From Labia minor (Eukaryota > Arthropoda > Insecta > Dermaptera > Spongiphoridae), in the NCBI GenBank assembly GCA_963082975.1, contig OY720346.1, forward strand, positions 25,042,720 to 25,106,719: DNA of 64,000 nucleotides, written 5' to 3'. The position numbers and the translations under genes were made by a program. This document shows, one piece after another, positions 12,011 through 24,349 of the stretch. Under the pieces are notes generated by a model that saw only the letters and a program-made list of their open reading frames with translations, was not told where the DNA came from and did not search any database. How positions within the stretch are numbered: position 1 is the first letter of the stretch; the number at the start of each line of letters is the position of its first letter.

Positions 12011-14908
12011 TAAAATAATAATTATATTATTTTAATATTCCTATAAGTTGGTATCACAATTTATTATTATTATGAATTATTTATAAGTAATTAATATTAT
12101 TAATTGGTATTAATAAATAAATAATATTAATTATATTAACTTAATATTTCTAACTTTGTATTACAATAATGAGACGGAATTGTTGTGTGTTAAATTAGAT
12201 TTAATTAAAGATTGAATTTAGAATAATTAAAAGGGTTATTGAAACCGCGTATGCTGATTAGGGAATGACAAGATTGAATAGGTTCAATTAAAAAATGCTT
12301 ATATAAAATTATAACTAAAAATGATTTATTTAATAAAACTATAAGAATTTAAATTACAATTTAATTAATTTTTTGTGAATAAATAAACATATATAAAAAA
12401 CTATATATAAAATTTGAATTTTCATTTATTCATTCATTTAAAATTATTTTCCGATTGTTCCTTTAAAATAACCCCTCTTAGGGGGTCGGAAGGGGAGGCA
12501 ACATAAGGGAATTTTCTTTCACTTTGTTATTGGGAAAAACCAGGGGGGGGGACAGTCTTACCAGGAAAAACCCAAATTGTCAGCGTCCACTCTGGGGTTT
12601 TAAACAGTTTTAAAGGAAATGTTAATTATAAGTTCATTTCTCAACGAGTTGTATCTTTAAATTATTTTTATTAATTTAATTAATTTTAATTAATTTATAG
12701 CCAATAATAGTTTATTATAGCTAATAATTTTTTAATTTTTAGTGTAATTTGCATGATCATTATTTATATAAAAAAATAAACACATTTTGCAATTTCCCAG
12801 AAAGGCTTATAATGTCAAGCTCCCACATGTGTCCATTACAATTAAGAATAAGTAAGTTATGTTTGTCACGTTCACACTTCCACATGTGAACATTACAATT
12901 GAAATAGTAAGTTTATGATTCGACATAATTTGCAATGTATCAATCAACCTCTTAAAATTAAGGTTCTTAGCATTTAGCAGGTAAAACACTTGGCGAGAGT
13001 CATTCAATTGAAAATTGCAAGGGTGGACTTGTTAATTGTATGTGCTTGGAAATATTCTTTGTAGGAGAGGGCAGTGTGGTTTATTTTTCTCTATTTCTCT
13101 CTCACTCACACTCTCAACTAAAATTTATCTTATTCTCTAGATTGTAAGAAGTTTCACTTCCGCCACGTGTACGATGCTGCACATTTTGCTTTTTAAATAT
13201 TGTTTTGTTACACATTGTATTTAAATTTTTACTTAACATTCCATTTAATTTTCTACAAAACATATCATCTTGGGATATCCTTCCAGAGAAAAAAAGAAAA
13301 TTTAAAAAAAAAAAAAAATTAAAGACTCGCACTCAAAACAAAGAAACCTCGAAAATCTAACGACTCATAGTGAAAATTACTACTAACTTCAATAAACGCA
13401 AAGCGAGATATTGGTGTATTAATTCCTTACAATTATTTATAATTTCGATATTCTCTTACTTATAATCCATCCAATTTATGGTTAAATGAATACATTTTCT
13501 TAACCAAATATGAAGAATATAAATTTAAATATATTTAATAATTTTCACTTGTAAAAAAAAAAATATTTAATTAAAAGTATTTTTCCACGTAAGTTTGTCT
13601 TTTAATTATGTTTTCTGTTATTTTAAAGATATTTTATTTTTATTGCAATTCTATTTCATTTTTATTTCATCATAAGAAGCCATTTTTAGGATATAACAAA
13701 TTTAAATGCACGAAGTTTCCACCTGGCCTATAATTTCCTCACTTGACTCATTCATTAATAATGGCCTTGCCGCTTGGCTTGGAGTTGAAATTCAACACAG
13801 ACCAGTTCCACTTGTCAATTTTTACTGTATACGAGGAGATTCGTTCTGTTAGAAATGACATTTGTTTATGATTCAAGTGTCAGGAAATAATTAGTAAACT
13901 AAGGGAGGGAACAATAGGCATGCATAAAAAAAGTAATCGTAGATACCTTCACTGACATCATAACAAAAAGGAACCAATGTGAATAAACCTTAAGCTCAAA
14001 CTCTCGAAGTGTTTTTCAACTAAACGGACCGCATAATAATAATTGTATACTATTTATTTCTACATTTATATTCAGAATATCTAAAAGACTTCGAATCCTC
14101 TCTAATCAAAAAATTAATTAAATGAATCCAAAAAAAAGTAATGAAAATAATATATATTTATAATAAACACATTGTCGAATAAACTCCTTTAATTTAATAA
14201 TTTAATATCTATTAAATTAAACGAATTATAGAGTATTAGAAAATTTAAAATATACTTCTGGGTTATGTAGAAAATATCGAAATCGAAAAATATAATATAA
14301 AATGAATTGGATTTAACATATTTTATAAACTTCAAATACGAATGAAATATATATATATTTTAATTAATTCACCTATACCTTTTCTTCTCCTCTAAAGCCG
14401 TATTTGATTAATTCATGTATTGATTTTTACAAAATTATTGAACTATTTTTATTTGAAAAAAAAAAATAATTTCTCTAAAAATTGTATTCTTTAAAAATTA
14501 ATAAATAATATTTTTATATATTTTTCGTATTTATTAAAAAAATAATGTAATTTTGGAAAACTTATTTTTTAGCTCTTTTTCGGAATTTCCTAAATCTCTG
14601 GATCATGACTAAACCCCGCATATGGCTCCCTCCACCCAGAATAAAAAAATGATAATAATTAAATGATTATAATGGGGTGAAATAAAATTAAATAAAGTTT
14701 TAATCATTAATATAATGCAGCAATGCTTTATATATAATTTTTTTTAATTTTTTATTTTATTTGCCTTTTCTGTTCTAAAATGTTACTATTTGAACGAGCA
14801 GATTTTTATTCTGTATACATAAACATGTACAATTTCCTCATATATAATAATAATCATAAATAATCATATTATAATCATAAATTTTATATTAGATTTATAT
14901 AAAAAAAT
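12011..14908. other. Noncoding stretch with a two-copy repeat
   Basis: The stretch is mostly AT-rich. A two-copy tandem repeat sits at about 12818-12915: units beginning CTCCCACATGTGTCCATTAC and CTTCCACATGTGAACATTAC are about 65 bp apart. A more mixed region at 12460-12600 (GGGGGTCGG, a run of nine G at 12544-12552) and another at 13710-13990 have no recognised content. Poly-A/T runs occur near 13305-13318 and 14455-14466. Confidence 0.5.
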
Positions 14909-15150
14909 CAGGAGTGTCTCCACTCGACTATCTAGCAAATTTAAATTGGATTTATTAACATATATTATATTTAAATTAAATTTAATTAATTAAAAAAAAA
15001 ATTAAAAAAATATAAATTTAAAACCTTTAATTTCATTTCAAGTCAAAATTTAAAAAATTCGATTTTTTTTCAGCGATTCAATCAAGCTGAAATTCTATAT
15101 ATAACAGATTTATACAATTTTTAATAATGTGAACAACTATCTTCTTTCTG
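14909..15150 (-). mobile_element. HINE-B copy, heavily deleted
   Basis: The hairpin end GGAGTGTCTCC and the subterminal CGACTATCT (14911-14935) are followed by the AT-rich segment, then a jump to TTCAGCGATTCAATCAAGCT at 15069. The sequence fades out around 15150, before the core. It lies about 210 bp from the fuller copy at 15364 in the same orientation. Confidence 0.75.
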
Positions 15151-15363
15151 AACACATATCATTAATAGTTATATTTGTAAAAATATATTGTATCTGCACA
15201 CGTTAAATAATATCATTGATGCCGCCTCACATGAATTTGATTAATTTAAAAAGAAAATAAAGATTATTCGATTATTGATATTTTATCTACGGCCTAATAG
15301 ATTAATTAAATAAATATAAAAAATAATAACAAAAAAATATGTAAATTAATTTAATAAAAAATT

Positions 15364-15966
15364 AGCTGGAGTGTCTCCACTCGACTATCTCGCAATTTGA
15401 ATTGGATTAAATAACATAATAAATTATATTTAAATTTAAATTAAATTTAATTAATTACAAATTATAAATTAAAATTAAAAAATAATATTCATAAAACCAG
15501 CGCATATTTGGCTCTTTGCTGATGGAACCACGTCACGTGTTGGCGCGTGACATTTGCAGTGTTAAAAAATTAATTTTGGTACTTTCAGCGATTCAATCAA
15601 GCTGAAATTCTATATATAGCAGTTTTATACAATTTTTAATAATGTGAAAAATTATCAAACATATATCTTTATTTTTACGGTCAGTTGAGAGGAAAAAAAT
15701 AAAAACGTGGTAGGTAATGACCCACTTCCGAAAGAGCTACATTAATCAAAAGTCGATCGAAAACTACGAATTTTGAATAATGCCCGTGTACCAAATTTCA
15801 TTATTCTAGCTAAAACCGTTTTTGAGTAATCTTGGTTACATACATATACACACACAGACATTTTTCTCAACCTTAGTGAAAATGACTCAGGGGTCTTTAA
15901 ACCGTATAAAAACATCAAAATCTAAAATTTTAGTGATCCCAGTACTATCTCGCGAGATAGTAAAAA
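15364..15966 (-). mobile_element. HINE-B full copy (Helentron-like)
   Basis: In plus-strand reading the copy starts AGCTGGAGTGTCTCCACTCG, with the hairpin GGAG-TGT-CTCC, then the subterminal repeat CGACTATCTCGC. An AT-rich part follows, then the block ACCAGCGCATATTTGGCTC, the block TTCAGCGATTCAATCAAGCT, a core (CACTTCCGAAAGAGC, AAGTCGATCGAAAACTACG, TACCAAATTTCATT) and a CATACACACAGACAT tract. It ends with the perfect 20-nt palindrome TACTATCTCGCGAGATAGTA followed by A-rich sequence. The inverted ACTATCTCGC near each end and the terminal hairpin are the HINE layout. There is no protein-coding capacity; mobilisation would need an autonomous Helentron elsewhere. Confidence 0.8.
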
Positions 15967-16809
15967 CTATTTACAACTATGTTCGTATTTGTTTTTTTTT
16001 TAAATTTGAATTTTTATTTATAAATTAGAATATATATTTTAATTTATTGTTCTTTTGATTTAAATTTTTATTTATAAATGGAGATTTCACATAAAGCTCA
16101 AACTCTTAAAGTAACATATAAAAATATAATGTAAATAAAATTCTTTAATTTCATTTGCTTTCAAGTATATTTTTTTTTATTAAAATATAAAATAAAAATA
16201 TTTATATTATTTTTTTAACAAAGGCCAACTTTTGTTTTAAATATATACATTTATTCTAATTCTATTCTGGCTTAATCCAATTTTCCACGTTCCATTGTTT
16301 CTCAACCGTTTTGAAATTAGTTTAATCTCCCTTTTTGAATGAATGTAAAAGAGTTATTTTATTGATCGTCAAATGAAGTTGACAAGAATCCATTCGCAGC
16401 TGTTGCCCTCCAATCAACCTCAATTGAAGTGAATGATGCGCAAACATTTCCATTCAATTTACGTCAGATAAATGATGAACATTTCAAGTGAACCACCCAC
16501 TAGATGGTTGATTATTTTAAGAAGACCCAAAAACAAAGCAATCAATAAATTAAAACAACAACAAGTTATTTGTGGTCATTAAAGGTCTGATCTTAATGAC
16601 AAAATTGTTACAACAATTTAATGAAGTATGTGATTTGAATTTAAATATAGAATGAAGAAATTGGATGACATCAGCAAATGTGAAAAAAATAAAAAAAAAA
16701 CAATAAATAAATAAGAATACATTATTCTTACATCATCAATATTATATAAAGTATTCTTGAAAATGAAAATAAAATTCGAGAAACTACTTCAGTTTCAGTT
16801 ATTTTAATT
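15967..16809. other. AT-rich noncoding stretch
   Basis: No element ends or exons were recognised. A modestly mixed segment at 16260-16680 is of unknown role. Confidence 0.5.
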
Positions 16810-16817
16810 GTCTATGT

Positions 16818-18110
16818 CAAGGATGGCGAACCTTTTTCAATCTGTGTGCCACAAAATTATAAAAAATCTTTTTGAAGTAACTAACGTGCCACAAAATTGT
16901 CATGATTGATTTTTTTTCTCCACCACGTGCAACTCTTTTAGCGTTAATATAAATATAATCGAATATTTTTGTATAACTAAATGTGTTATAATTTTAAATT
17001 TCAAACTTTATTCTAAAAAAATTAATTGATTATTAAAAAATGTGAAATTTATTTGTGGTAAAAATAGATCTTTCCTAAAAATTGTCTATTATTTTTTTTT
17101 TTATTTTATTTTTATTGTATGAAAATGTTTTAATTGATTTTATGTGTAGTGCTGTGGATTCATTATATAATTTCTAATATTTAACTGAATTTTAGGCAAA
17201 TTCTCATTTCGACATTTTTTAAAAAAAATCCTTCTTGTTTTATTATTCTAATAACTTCCTTTCTATCTCAGATGATATTCAAAAATTTCAGAAATTATTT
17301 AGATAAATTATGTTTGTTAATACACGTTGGAATAAATACTATTGGTGAAATATCGAAATGAAATCTTTCTTACTTACCGATAAAAGTAAAATTTATATAG
17401 ATAATATCGTGAACCACTTACAATTTAACAATGCTGAGATAAATTCTAGGAAAAAATTGCGATTCTGGCACTATTTTCCAACCGTCTCTTTGGGCAAAGT
17501 AAAGCTTTGTTAAGCTTGATATAAATTTTAAAAAAAATTTTTTTTTATAAATATTGATAAAATTTACAGCATATATTATAATAAGAGCATATAAGAATAT
17601 TCTGGTAATATTTTATTGTAATCGGCTCAACTAATTTTGAGTTTATAACTTGACAATTTTCTGGGCAATGAGACGGATAGAATGTTAGACATGAAAAGTT
17701 AAATTTAGATTCTCCAGGTCATGAAAAGTGAAGATTTGCAAAAAATTTCAAATCCTAAACAATTCGATTTGTACGGGGGGGGGGGGGGCAACAACACTCA
17801 ATGATATTAACAAAAGTCCAAATATCAAACTGCATACACTGTATTTATCATGAATGTTTTTATCTTGCGAGGGAATTCAAACGACATTTCAGTAATAAAA
17901 TGTAAAATTTGCCGGTTTCATCTACTAAGATAGATAAATAAATATTTAGTACTACAAATTTCATAAATTAAAATTTTTAATGTGTATTGTTCAATTTTAA
18001 CTCATTTCTATTGAAGAAAGTTAAAATTATTCAAAAAATAATCTTGTCTTTGTGCGTGCCATCAAAATTTTCAAACGTGTCAATTAGGTGCCCTAGGTTC
18101 GCTATCCCTG
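16818..18110. mobile_element. hAT element relic, 1.3 kb
   Basis: Terminal inverted repeats CAAGGATGGCGAACCT (16818) and AGGTTCGCTATCCCTG (ending 18110) differ at two positions. Just inside each end lies a related stretch (GTGTGCCACAA and TTAGGTGCCCT), typical of hAT CAGGGxTGGCxAAC termini. The flanks are an 8-bp duplication, GTCTATGT at 16810-16817 and ATCTATGT at 18111-18118 (7 of 8). The interior is AT-rich without a recognisable transposase and contains a G14 homopolymer near 17775. It is therefore a non-autonomous or eroded copy. The open frame 17987-18181 crosses the right terminus and is not a gene. Confidence 0.85.
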
Positions 18111-18118
18111 ATCTATGT

Positions 18119-20019
18119 CTATATCTTGGATTAAAGATATTTCCACTGATAGGCACTACTAGGATTTGTATTATACATTAAATCTTTTTTAATTTTAATA
18201 ATTAGGAAAACATTATAATAACTTTTTATGTTATTCATTTCCAATTATAATAGATTCAATTATATTCTACTATTCTACTGTCATTCTTTTATTTCCTTTA
18301 ATTTATTTGTCATTTCATAATTTGTTTTATAGTAGTATATTATTTGTTAATTTTGAATTTTTTTTCCTATTTATTAATTTTAAGATGATTTAATTATAAT
18401 ATTATGACTATAAATGAGAAATTTAGCACAAATAAACTAGTCACTTATTTTATGATATAACACGTATTCTAGACACGATATATGGGAAAACATTTAAAAT
18501 GTTTATTTATTCCCTTAAAATATGCAGTATAATAAGACAAGAAATTGTAAACTATATGTGATATTCTTTATGTTTACCTCTCTCTATCCCTCTTAAAATC
18601 AAATAAATTCTACAAGAATAATTCGCGATAATATAATATAGCTTATATTATTTTATTTTAAGTGTTTTTATTGTAAATGTAATTTTATAAAGAAAAAATT
18701 ATTTTAATTAATATTCCTTTTTTTGAATGTTCTCTGTATTTTCTATACAAACTATTTTTCCAACTACAGTTCTTCATAATCGATTCATAAAAAACCATCA
18801 TTCTATAAGAAATTAATTATATTTAACAAAAATAATTTAATTCTTTACAAATTATCTAATATATTTAAATATTATATCTGATTTTATCAATATTGAAATA
18901 ATTTTTTGAATAATCTTAATTTAAATATACAGCAAAAACAAAATAATTTGATAGTAAATGACATAATTACAATCAATCAAATTTATATTATTTAAATTAT
19001 TTATATATTATAAAGTAATATATTATTTTCATTTGTAATTTTGTTTTTGCAAATTAATGAACAAATAAATAACATTAAATGACAATTAATTAACTGGGTA
19101 TGCCTGGAAAAGCAATTTTAACCAAATTCTCTTATTTGTCAGGTATTTGAGTTAATAAACCAACAAATCTGACATGAACCAGGTGGTCCAGAACAGTTCT
19201 TCGCCTCGAGCGGTAGCTCCAGTTCTTATTCTCAGCCCACATCTTCCCTTTCCCAACACCCCTATAATTAGATGAATATTCATTATACCTTCAAGAGGAA
19301 ATCTCGACTAATTCAATATTACGCGAGTATAAGATCATTACATTGATAGATCGTTTTTGTAGCCGAGTGGAGGACGTAAAGTTGTTCTTGAATAGATATT
19401 AAGAAGATTAAATTGAAAATAATGAATTTCATCATCAAACAAGATGATTGTTAATGTTAATCATTTTTAATTAACTTATTTTTATGATACAGAATTCACT
19501 TTTATTACACTTCTTCTACGATTGATAGATTTTTTTCTTTTAAATGTAATTTTTATCAATTTATCTGAGTTAGTATATATAAATCATTCTTTCTTTGGAA
19601 GTTTCAACAAAAAGTTTGGAAACTGCCAATATAAACCTTAATAAAATCTGTATAGGATTAATAAAAATATCAACCAGATTTCAAATAATAAATGAAATTT
19701 CATCAATAAAATTTCATTGTATACTTTAAGCACAGAAAAAATACAAAATATTTTCATTTTAAGTTTAAATTAAATTTTAATCAAATTACTCTCTTTTATT
19801 GAAATGAAAAATTTTTAGTTTTATGGTCTGACAATTTTACCAAGGTTTCTGATTGTTCATATACATGGATGAAGAAAAACTCTACTTATTGTTGGCCCAA
19901 TTGAGTTCAAACATTTTATTGAAATTGTAAAATCCTCATATGTTTTTGATCCTAATCATACTTATAAATTCTCAAGTAATTTTTCGTTAATCGGTTTCAA
20001 AAATAAGAATAATTGGAAA
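18119..20019. other. AT-rich noncoding stretch with a mixed island
   Basis: The stretch is mostly low-complexity. An island of ordinary composition at about 19095-19400 (including CAGTTCTTCGCCTCGAGCGG) lacks any frame or element signature and is a candidate regulatory segment by contrast only. Nothing else was recognised. Confidence 0.5.
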
Positions 20020-20027
20020 GACTAGCG

Positions 20028-20290
20028 CAGGAGTGGCCAACCCGCGGGCCGCATGCGGCCCTCCGTAAACATTTTTGCGGCCCGCCAGATTCATCACACT
20101 TTTATCATTATTATTATATTATATATGTTTATATGTAAAAATAATAGTAAACATAATAAAAATTCATTATTTTTCAATTTGTCACACCAAACAATATCTA
20201 CAATGGGTATGTGTAATTTTATAAGCGGCCCGCGAAGTTATGATGCATTTCCAAAGTGGCCCGCAAGATCATTTGGGTTGGCCACCTCTG
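20028..20290. mobile_element. hAT MITE, perfect 8-bp TSD
   Basis: Ends CAGGAGTGGCCAACCCGCGG (20028) and GGGTTGGCCACCTCTG (ending 20290) are inverted repeats with one mismatch in 15. Subterminal GCGGCCCGC motifs occur at both ends (20078, 20225), as in hAT elements of the CAGGGGTGGCCAACC type. The target duplication GACTAGCG is perfect (20020-20027 and 20291-20298). The 263-bp length and lack of coding sequence make it a MITE. It adjoins the LINE tail remnant at 20299-21140. Confidence 0.93.
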
Positions 20291-20371
20291 GACTAGCGAA
20301 AAGTCTATTTTTGGGAGGATCGGTCGGAAAACTAAGAACACGGTAGGCAGACCATGCAGAAAAGAACATAA

Positions 20372-20669
20372 GGCCCGATTCACACACAAGTGGCGTATCA
20401 CACTGGCGTGGTTCTGGCGTGGAACAGGTTTGTTAATGTAATTGCATTAGCTTATGACTCAATACCCACAGATATGGCGTATGGCGTGTTGGAGGCGTGG
20501 AAAATGGCACGAAGACCACTCCAAATGGTCTAGAAGTGGCGTGCCAGTCCCTACGAGCCACCGGTGGAGTCGGAGCGGAGTGGTCTTCGTGCCATTTTCC
20601 ACGCCTCCAACACGCCATATCTGTGGGTATTGAGTCATAAGCTAATGCAATTACATTAACAAACCTGCC
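20372..20669 (+). mobile_element. Foldback MITE copy 1 (right end deleted)
   Basis: The copy starts GGCCCGATTCACACACAAGT after TAA (20369-20371). The left arm continues through TGGCGTGGTTCTGGCGTGG and TTAGCTTATGACTCAATACC to GAAGACCACTCC. An asymmetric centre of about 80 bp is followed by the reverse arm, which stops at AACAAACCTG, so about 50 bp of the right terminus are missing. With two long complementary arms the whole unit folds back on itself. TAA target duplications and GGCCC termini fit PIF/Harbinger-type MITEs; this is family inference because no transposase is present. Confidence 0.8.
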
Positions 20670-20672
20670 TAA

Positions 20673-21020
20673 GGCCCGATTCACACACAAGTGGCGTATA
20701 GCACTGGCGTGGTTCTGGCGTGGAACAGGTTTGTAATGTAATTGCATTAGCTTATGACTCAATACCCACAGATATGGCGTGTTGGAGGCGTGGAAAATGG
20801 CACGAAGACCACTCCGCTCCGACTCCACCGGTGGCTCGTAGGGACTGGCACGCCACTTCTAGACCATTTGGAGTGGTCTTCGTGCCATTTTCCACGCCTC
20901 CAACACGCCATACGCCATATCTGTGGGTATTGAGTCATAAGCTAATGCAATTACATTAACAAACCTGTTCCACGCCAGAACCACGCCAGTGCGATACGCC
21001 ACTTGTGTGTGAATCGGGCC
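20673..21020 (-). mobile_element. Foldback MITE copy 2, inverted relative to copy 1
   Basis: This is a complete 348-bp unit from GGCCCGATTCACACACAAGT to its inverse ACTTGTGTGTGAATCGGGCC, flanked by TAA (20670-20672 and 21021-21023). Its central segment is the reverse complement of that in copy 1. The duplicated GGCGTAT motif next to GATATGGCG sits in the left arm of copy 1 but the right arm of copy 2. Copy 2 is therefore inserted in the opposite orientation and abuts copy 1 through a shared TAA. Open frames on both strands here (20433-20828 minus, 20720-20959 plus) encode the same peptide because of the palindrome and are not genes. Confidence 0.85.
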
Positions 21021-21140
21021 TAAGAGGGATAGAAGAAAGTAGGAGTTGGATGGGAGTGGCTCAGGATAGGGACATTTGGAGAAATGTAGTTCCTGCGGCC
21101 AAGAACTTTCGAGTTCCGTAAAGCCCCAAAGATAGATTGA

Positions 21141-23716
21141 TAGAAAATTTATATTTTAAAGTTCAATTAAATTAATTTTTAAAATTTTCTAAGATATTAA
21201 TATTTTAAATTGTGTTAAAAAAATATGTAATTACCGTAGAATCAAAAATTTTCTTAATTGTTGATATTAGAATATTTTTTGAAAATTTAAAAATATAAGT
21301 AAATTTAAATTATTATATTTTCTAGTCTAATATTATACAATATATTGGTTGTTTATTTCTTTTATGATAAAAGAATACCGATTATAGCAGTGTTTGTTAC
21401 ATTTTGAAAGAGTTTTTAGTCTCGTGGGTGGCCCCATCGAAGAAAGCCTACGCCCCATAGCGTCCGCCCCCGCAGGTTATCTATTGAAAGCGATTGTATC
21501 AATTCCCCAGGTCCCCTCAATGACGACTGCCACCCTATTTTATTGACCATTTAATTCGCCATTTCTGTCGGCATTATTTAAATGGAGAGAGTCAATTCAA
21601 TTGCCGTGAACATGAAACTAAATAGGGATTCCGAAGGGGATGAAGAGACACCATCCGGATACAAGAACACTAATCTAAACAAATAATATTTGACAATTTA
21701 ATCTCTCCTGTATATTTTATCATATCCAAAAATGTCATCGGAATGTTGTTAGAAATATAATATTTATAAGAAAGAAGAGAGACCGAGGAAACTATCCCTT
21801 TAACATAACATTCACAGTTTTTTTTTTTTTTTTTTTTTCCTAAAAATTATTTTTGAACATCATACAACTCAAATCATGTCAGAAAGAAAATAAATTTTAG
21901 CTTAAGATATATTATTAATTATTTATTCTAATGACTAAAATTAAAAGTTAAAAAAAGATATATTTAAGGAAATATAGTACTATTTCAAAATGAAAAACTA
22001 AAATAAGAATATATGTGAAATATGATACTTAATTAACAATTAAACTTAAAATTTGGAAAATCAAAATGAAATATTTTTACAGAGATTGTATTTGAGTGAA
22101 AATCAATCAATCAATGTGAAATTGGCCAAGAAGTGATGGGTCATCCCTTTATGTTTCGAAATTCCAATAATTGTACCCTTTAAGAAGCACGTACGAAACT
22201 CTCTCATGAAACGAGAACAAGAAAAACAGAAAAAAAAGAATAAAATAAAAAAAAAGGAAAATATAAACTTAATTGAAGAGTATATCAATCTAACAATAAT
22301 GAACAAATAATTAGGATGGATTCATATATACTTATATAATATTAATCTAGTCGAAAGACCTAATAGTATAAATAAATCAATACTTGTTTCACAATATTTG
22401 TATTTCCATTATAGATTTTATAAACAAAGGAGATTTAACTTCTTCAGTCAATCTAAGACCCTTTTAATGTTGTATTCTTTCGAAATACATGTAAAAAACA
22501 ATTATCATTTCTGTAAAGATATATAATTTTATTTTTATTTTTATACATATAAAGATTAACTTAGTATAGCGATAACAATAAAATACTATAGTTTTTCAAG
22601 AAACCTCATATAATAAATTTTTATTAAGTTAAAAAAAAAAGATAATATATAATTCTCTAAAAATAGCAGATCACTGCTAACAAATGAGTCCCAGATGCAT
22701 CGTCATTTTTTAGACCCTCCCAGGAGCGCAATGTTCCATTCAAGTCAACAAATTTGTAAAGAATTTACACTAACGATAAATTTTATATTTTTATAAAAAA
22801 AAAGGACAACTAATGAAAAAAAATAAATGCGGAGTGTTGTCTCCATCATCAACTTTAGCTTAATGATTTTAACACCATTAAAAAAAAAATAATTATGTGA
22901 TGCTGAAACATTTATCCAACAAAATCATTTAATCTTTAATCCTTTTAAGTACAAAACAAGGAATCTTGCTCTCTATTTTTTACTAGATTTTTTTAAATAT
23001 TTCATATTATTTTCAATTAACGTTAGGAGTGTAGATAATATTTAAGAACGACACAAGTATGAAAATACTTTTAGATTTTTAGAAATTTATAATATTTCAA
23101 GAATATTTAAAACGAATTACCAATCCCAAATAAAAAATTATTTAGAAATAATACTTTAATAGATTTTGTGAAATTTTAAACATTTACTCTTTTATATGTT
23201 TATAAAAAAATACCATTAAGCCAATTATACTCCTGAAGTGTTTACTTTTACTACAATATTTATTAGAAAATAAAAGTTTCAGAACTATTCTTTGGTATTT
23301 AATCTATTAGAAATCGTAGTGAAATAGAATGCCACCTATGGTTTGGGCTGCATGCTCTAAATCTAATCTCTAAACTATAATAATTTGTTTTTCCAACAAA
23401 AGATACTAATATTAAATAAATTCTTAAGTTACTGTCGATCAAACTCGACTTTTATAAATATTTAATGATTTATTTTATTTAAAAAACACATTATACTGCA
23501 TTTGTACATAATAAAAGTTGCGAAAAATCCCTCATAAAAAAAATTGAATTTTATAATACAAGCTACAATATATAACAGGTGTGTCAACTCATGTATATAT
23601 ATAAAATAAAATATAATTTTTAGAATGATTAGTTTATGTATTATGTATTTATTTGACTCAATTTACTTATTATTAATGTATTTATATTCCCAAATAAACA
23701 TATGTTTATATATATT
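21141..23716. other. AT-rich noncoding stretch
   Basis: A patch of mixed composition at 21415-21660 (CGCCCCATAGCGTCCGCCCC near 21450) has no coding frame or element ends. A T22-type homopolymer lies near 21818-21839. The minus-strand frame 22103-22306 is low complexity. Nothing else was recognised. Confidence 0.5.
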
Positions 23717-24349
23717 TTTACCGACCGACGATAGTAAGGGAGGTATTGTTTTCACACCAAATTTCACATGTGGAGATTTTTACATATCTCCACGAATCAT
23801 GCATTTTCTTAACAGAAAAAAGTATTTTTAGCATGATGTCTGTCCGTCCGTCTGTCCGTCTGTCCGTCCGTCTGTCCGTCCGTCCGTATAGATGTGTACA
23901 GGCTGAACGGCTTAACGGATTTTGATGAAATTTGGTATATTTACTTAATGCATCAGTGGGATGAATTGATCAACTTTTGGTGCAAATCCGGAAACCGGAA
24001 GTGGTAGTATTAGCGATCGACGATAAGAAGGGAAGGGTTATTTTCGCACCAAATTTCACATAAGGAGATTTTTTTACATATCACCACGAATGTATTGGTT
24101 TTATCCTCGGGAAAAATCATCTTCATTATGTTTTTCTTAATTTAAAATTATATGACGTCACCCAGCCCTTCATGACGTCACAGCCTCGGGTAACGCCGGC
24201 AATAAAATTAAAAATATTTATATTATATCCATATCTGTTTTTTATTACATTAATAGATATATTAAAATTATTTGAAATTGTTTCTGTAGCTGGAAATTAA
24301 TTTATTTCAAACCGTCGGTCGGTTCGGACCTGGCCACAGGTCAACTTAT
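23717..24349 (+). mobile_element. HINE-A copy, full length (Helentron-like)
   Basis: The 5' side is TTTTACCGACCGACGATAGT. It is followed by a block containing the palindrome GGAGATTTTTACATATCTCC, then a (GTCY)n tract of about 50 bp (23837-23886). Next comes the core (GATTTTGATGAAATTTGGTA, AACTTTTGGTGCAAATCCGG, AACCGGAAGTGGTAG) and a block with GACGTCAC motifs. The 3' side carries CCGTCGGTCGGTT, the inverse of the 5' ACCGACCGACG, then the perfect hairpin GACCTG-GCCA-CAGGTC and AACTTATT. The order of 5' subterminal repeat, GTCY microsatellite, core, 3' subterminal repeat and terminal hairpin is the published layout of DINE-1/HINE elements. There is no coding sequence. Confidence 0.85.

Larger units (their letters stand above)
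20299..21140 (+). pseudogene. LINE reverse-transcriptase tail, split by MITE pair
   Basis: Left part: 20330-20365 reads roughly NTVGRPCRKEH, the GRP(R/K)xRW segment near the end of CETW-type LINE ORF2. Right part: 21060-21120 reads in broken frames as DRDIWRNVVPAAKNFRVP-like sequence, the same ending as at 48.4 kb and 2.3 kb. The two are separated by the TAA-flanked MITE pair 20372-21020. The fragment is dead and only its C-terminal end remains. Confidence 0.65.

Noticed and set aside
17987..18181. Open frame with a hydrophobic peptide.
   Set aside because: It crosses the right terminus and TSD of the hAT element at 18110.
20433..20959. Overlapping open frames on both strands (20433-20828 minus and 20720-20959 plus) with an identical peptide.
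   Set aside because: They arise from the inverted MITE pair; the same DNA is read from both arms. There is no domain and no splice context.
23625..23831. Open frame ending in the first block of HINE-A, with a matching peptide at 44125-44373.
   Set aside because: The shared peptide is the translated repeat (5' block of HINE-A), not a gene family.
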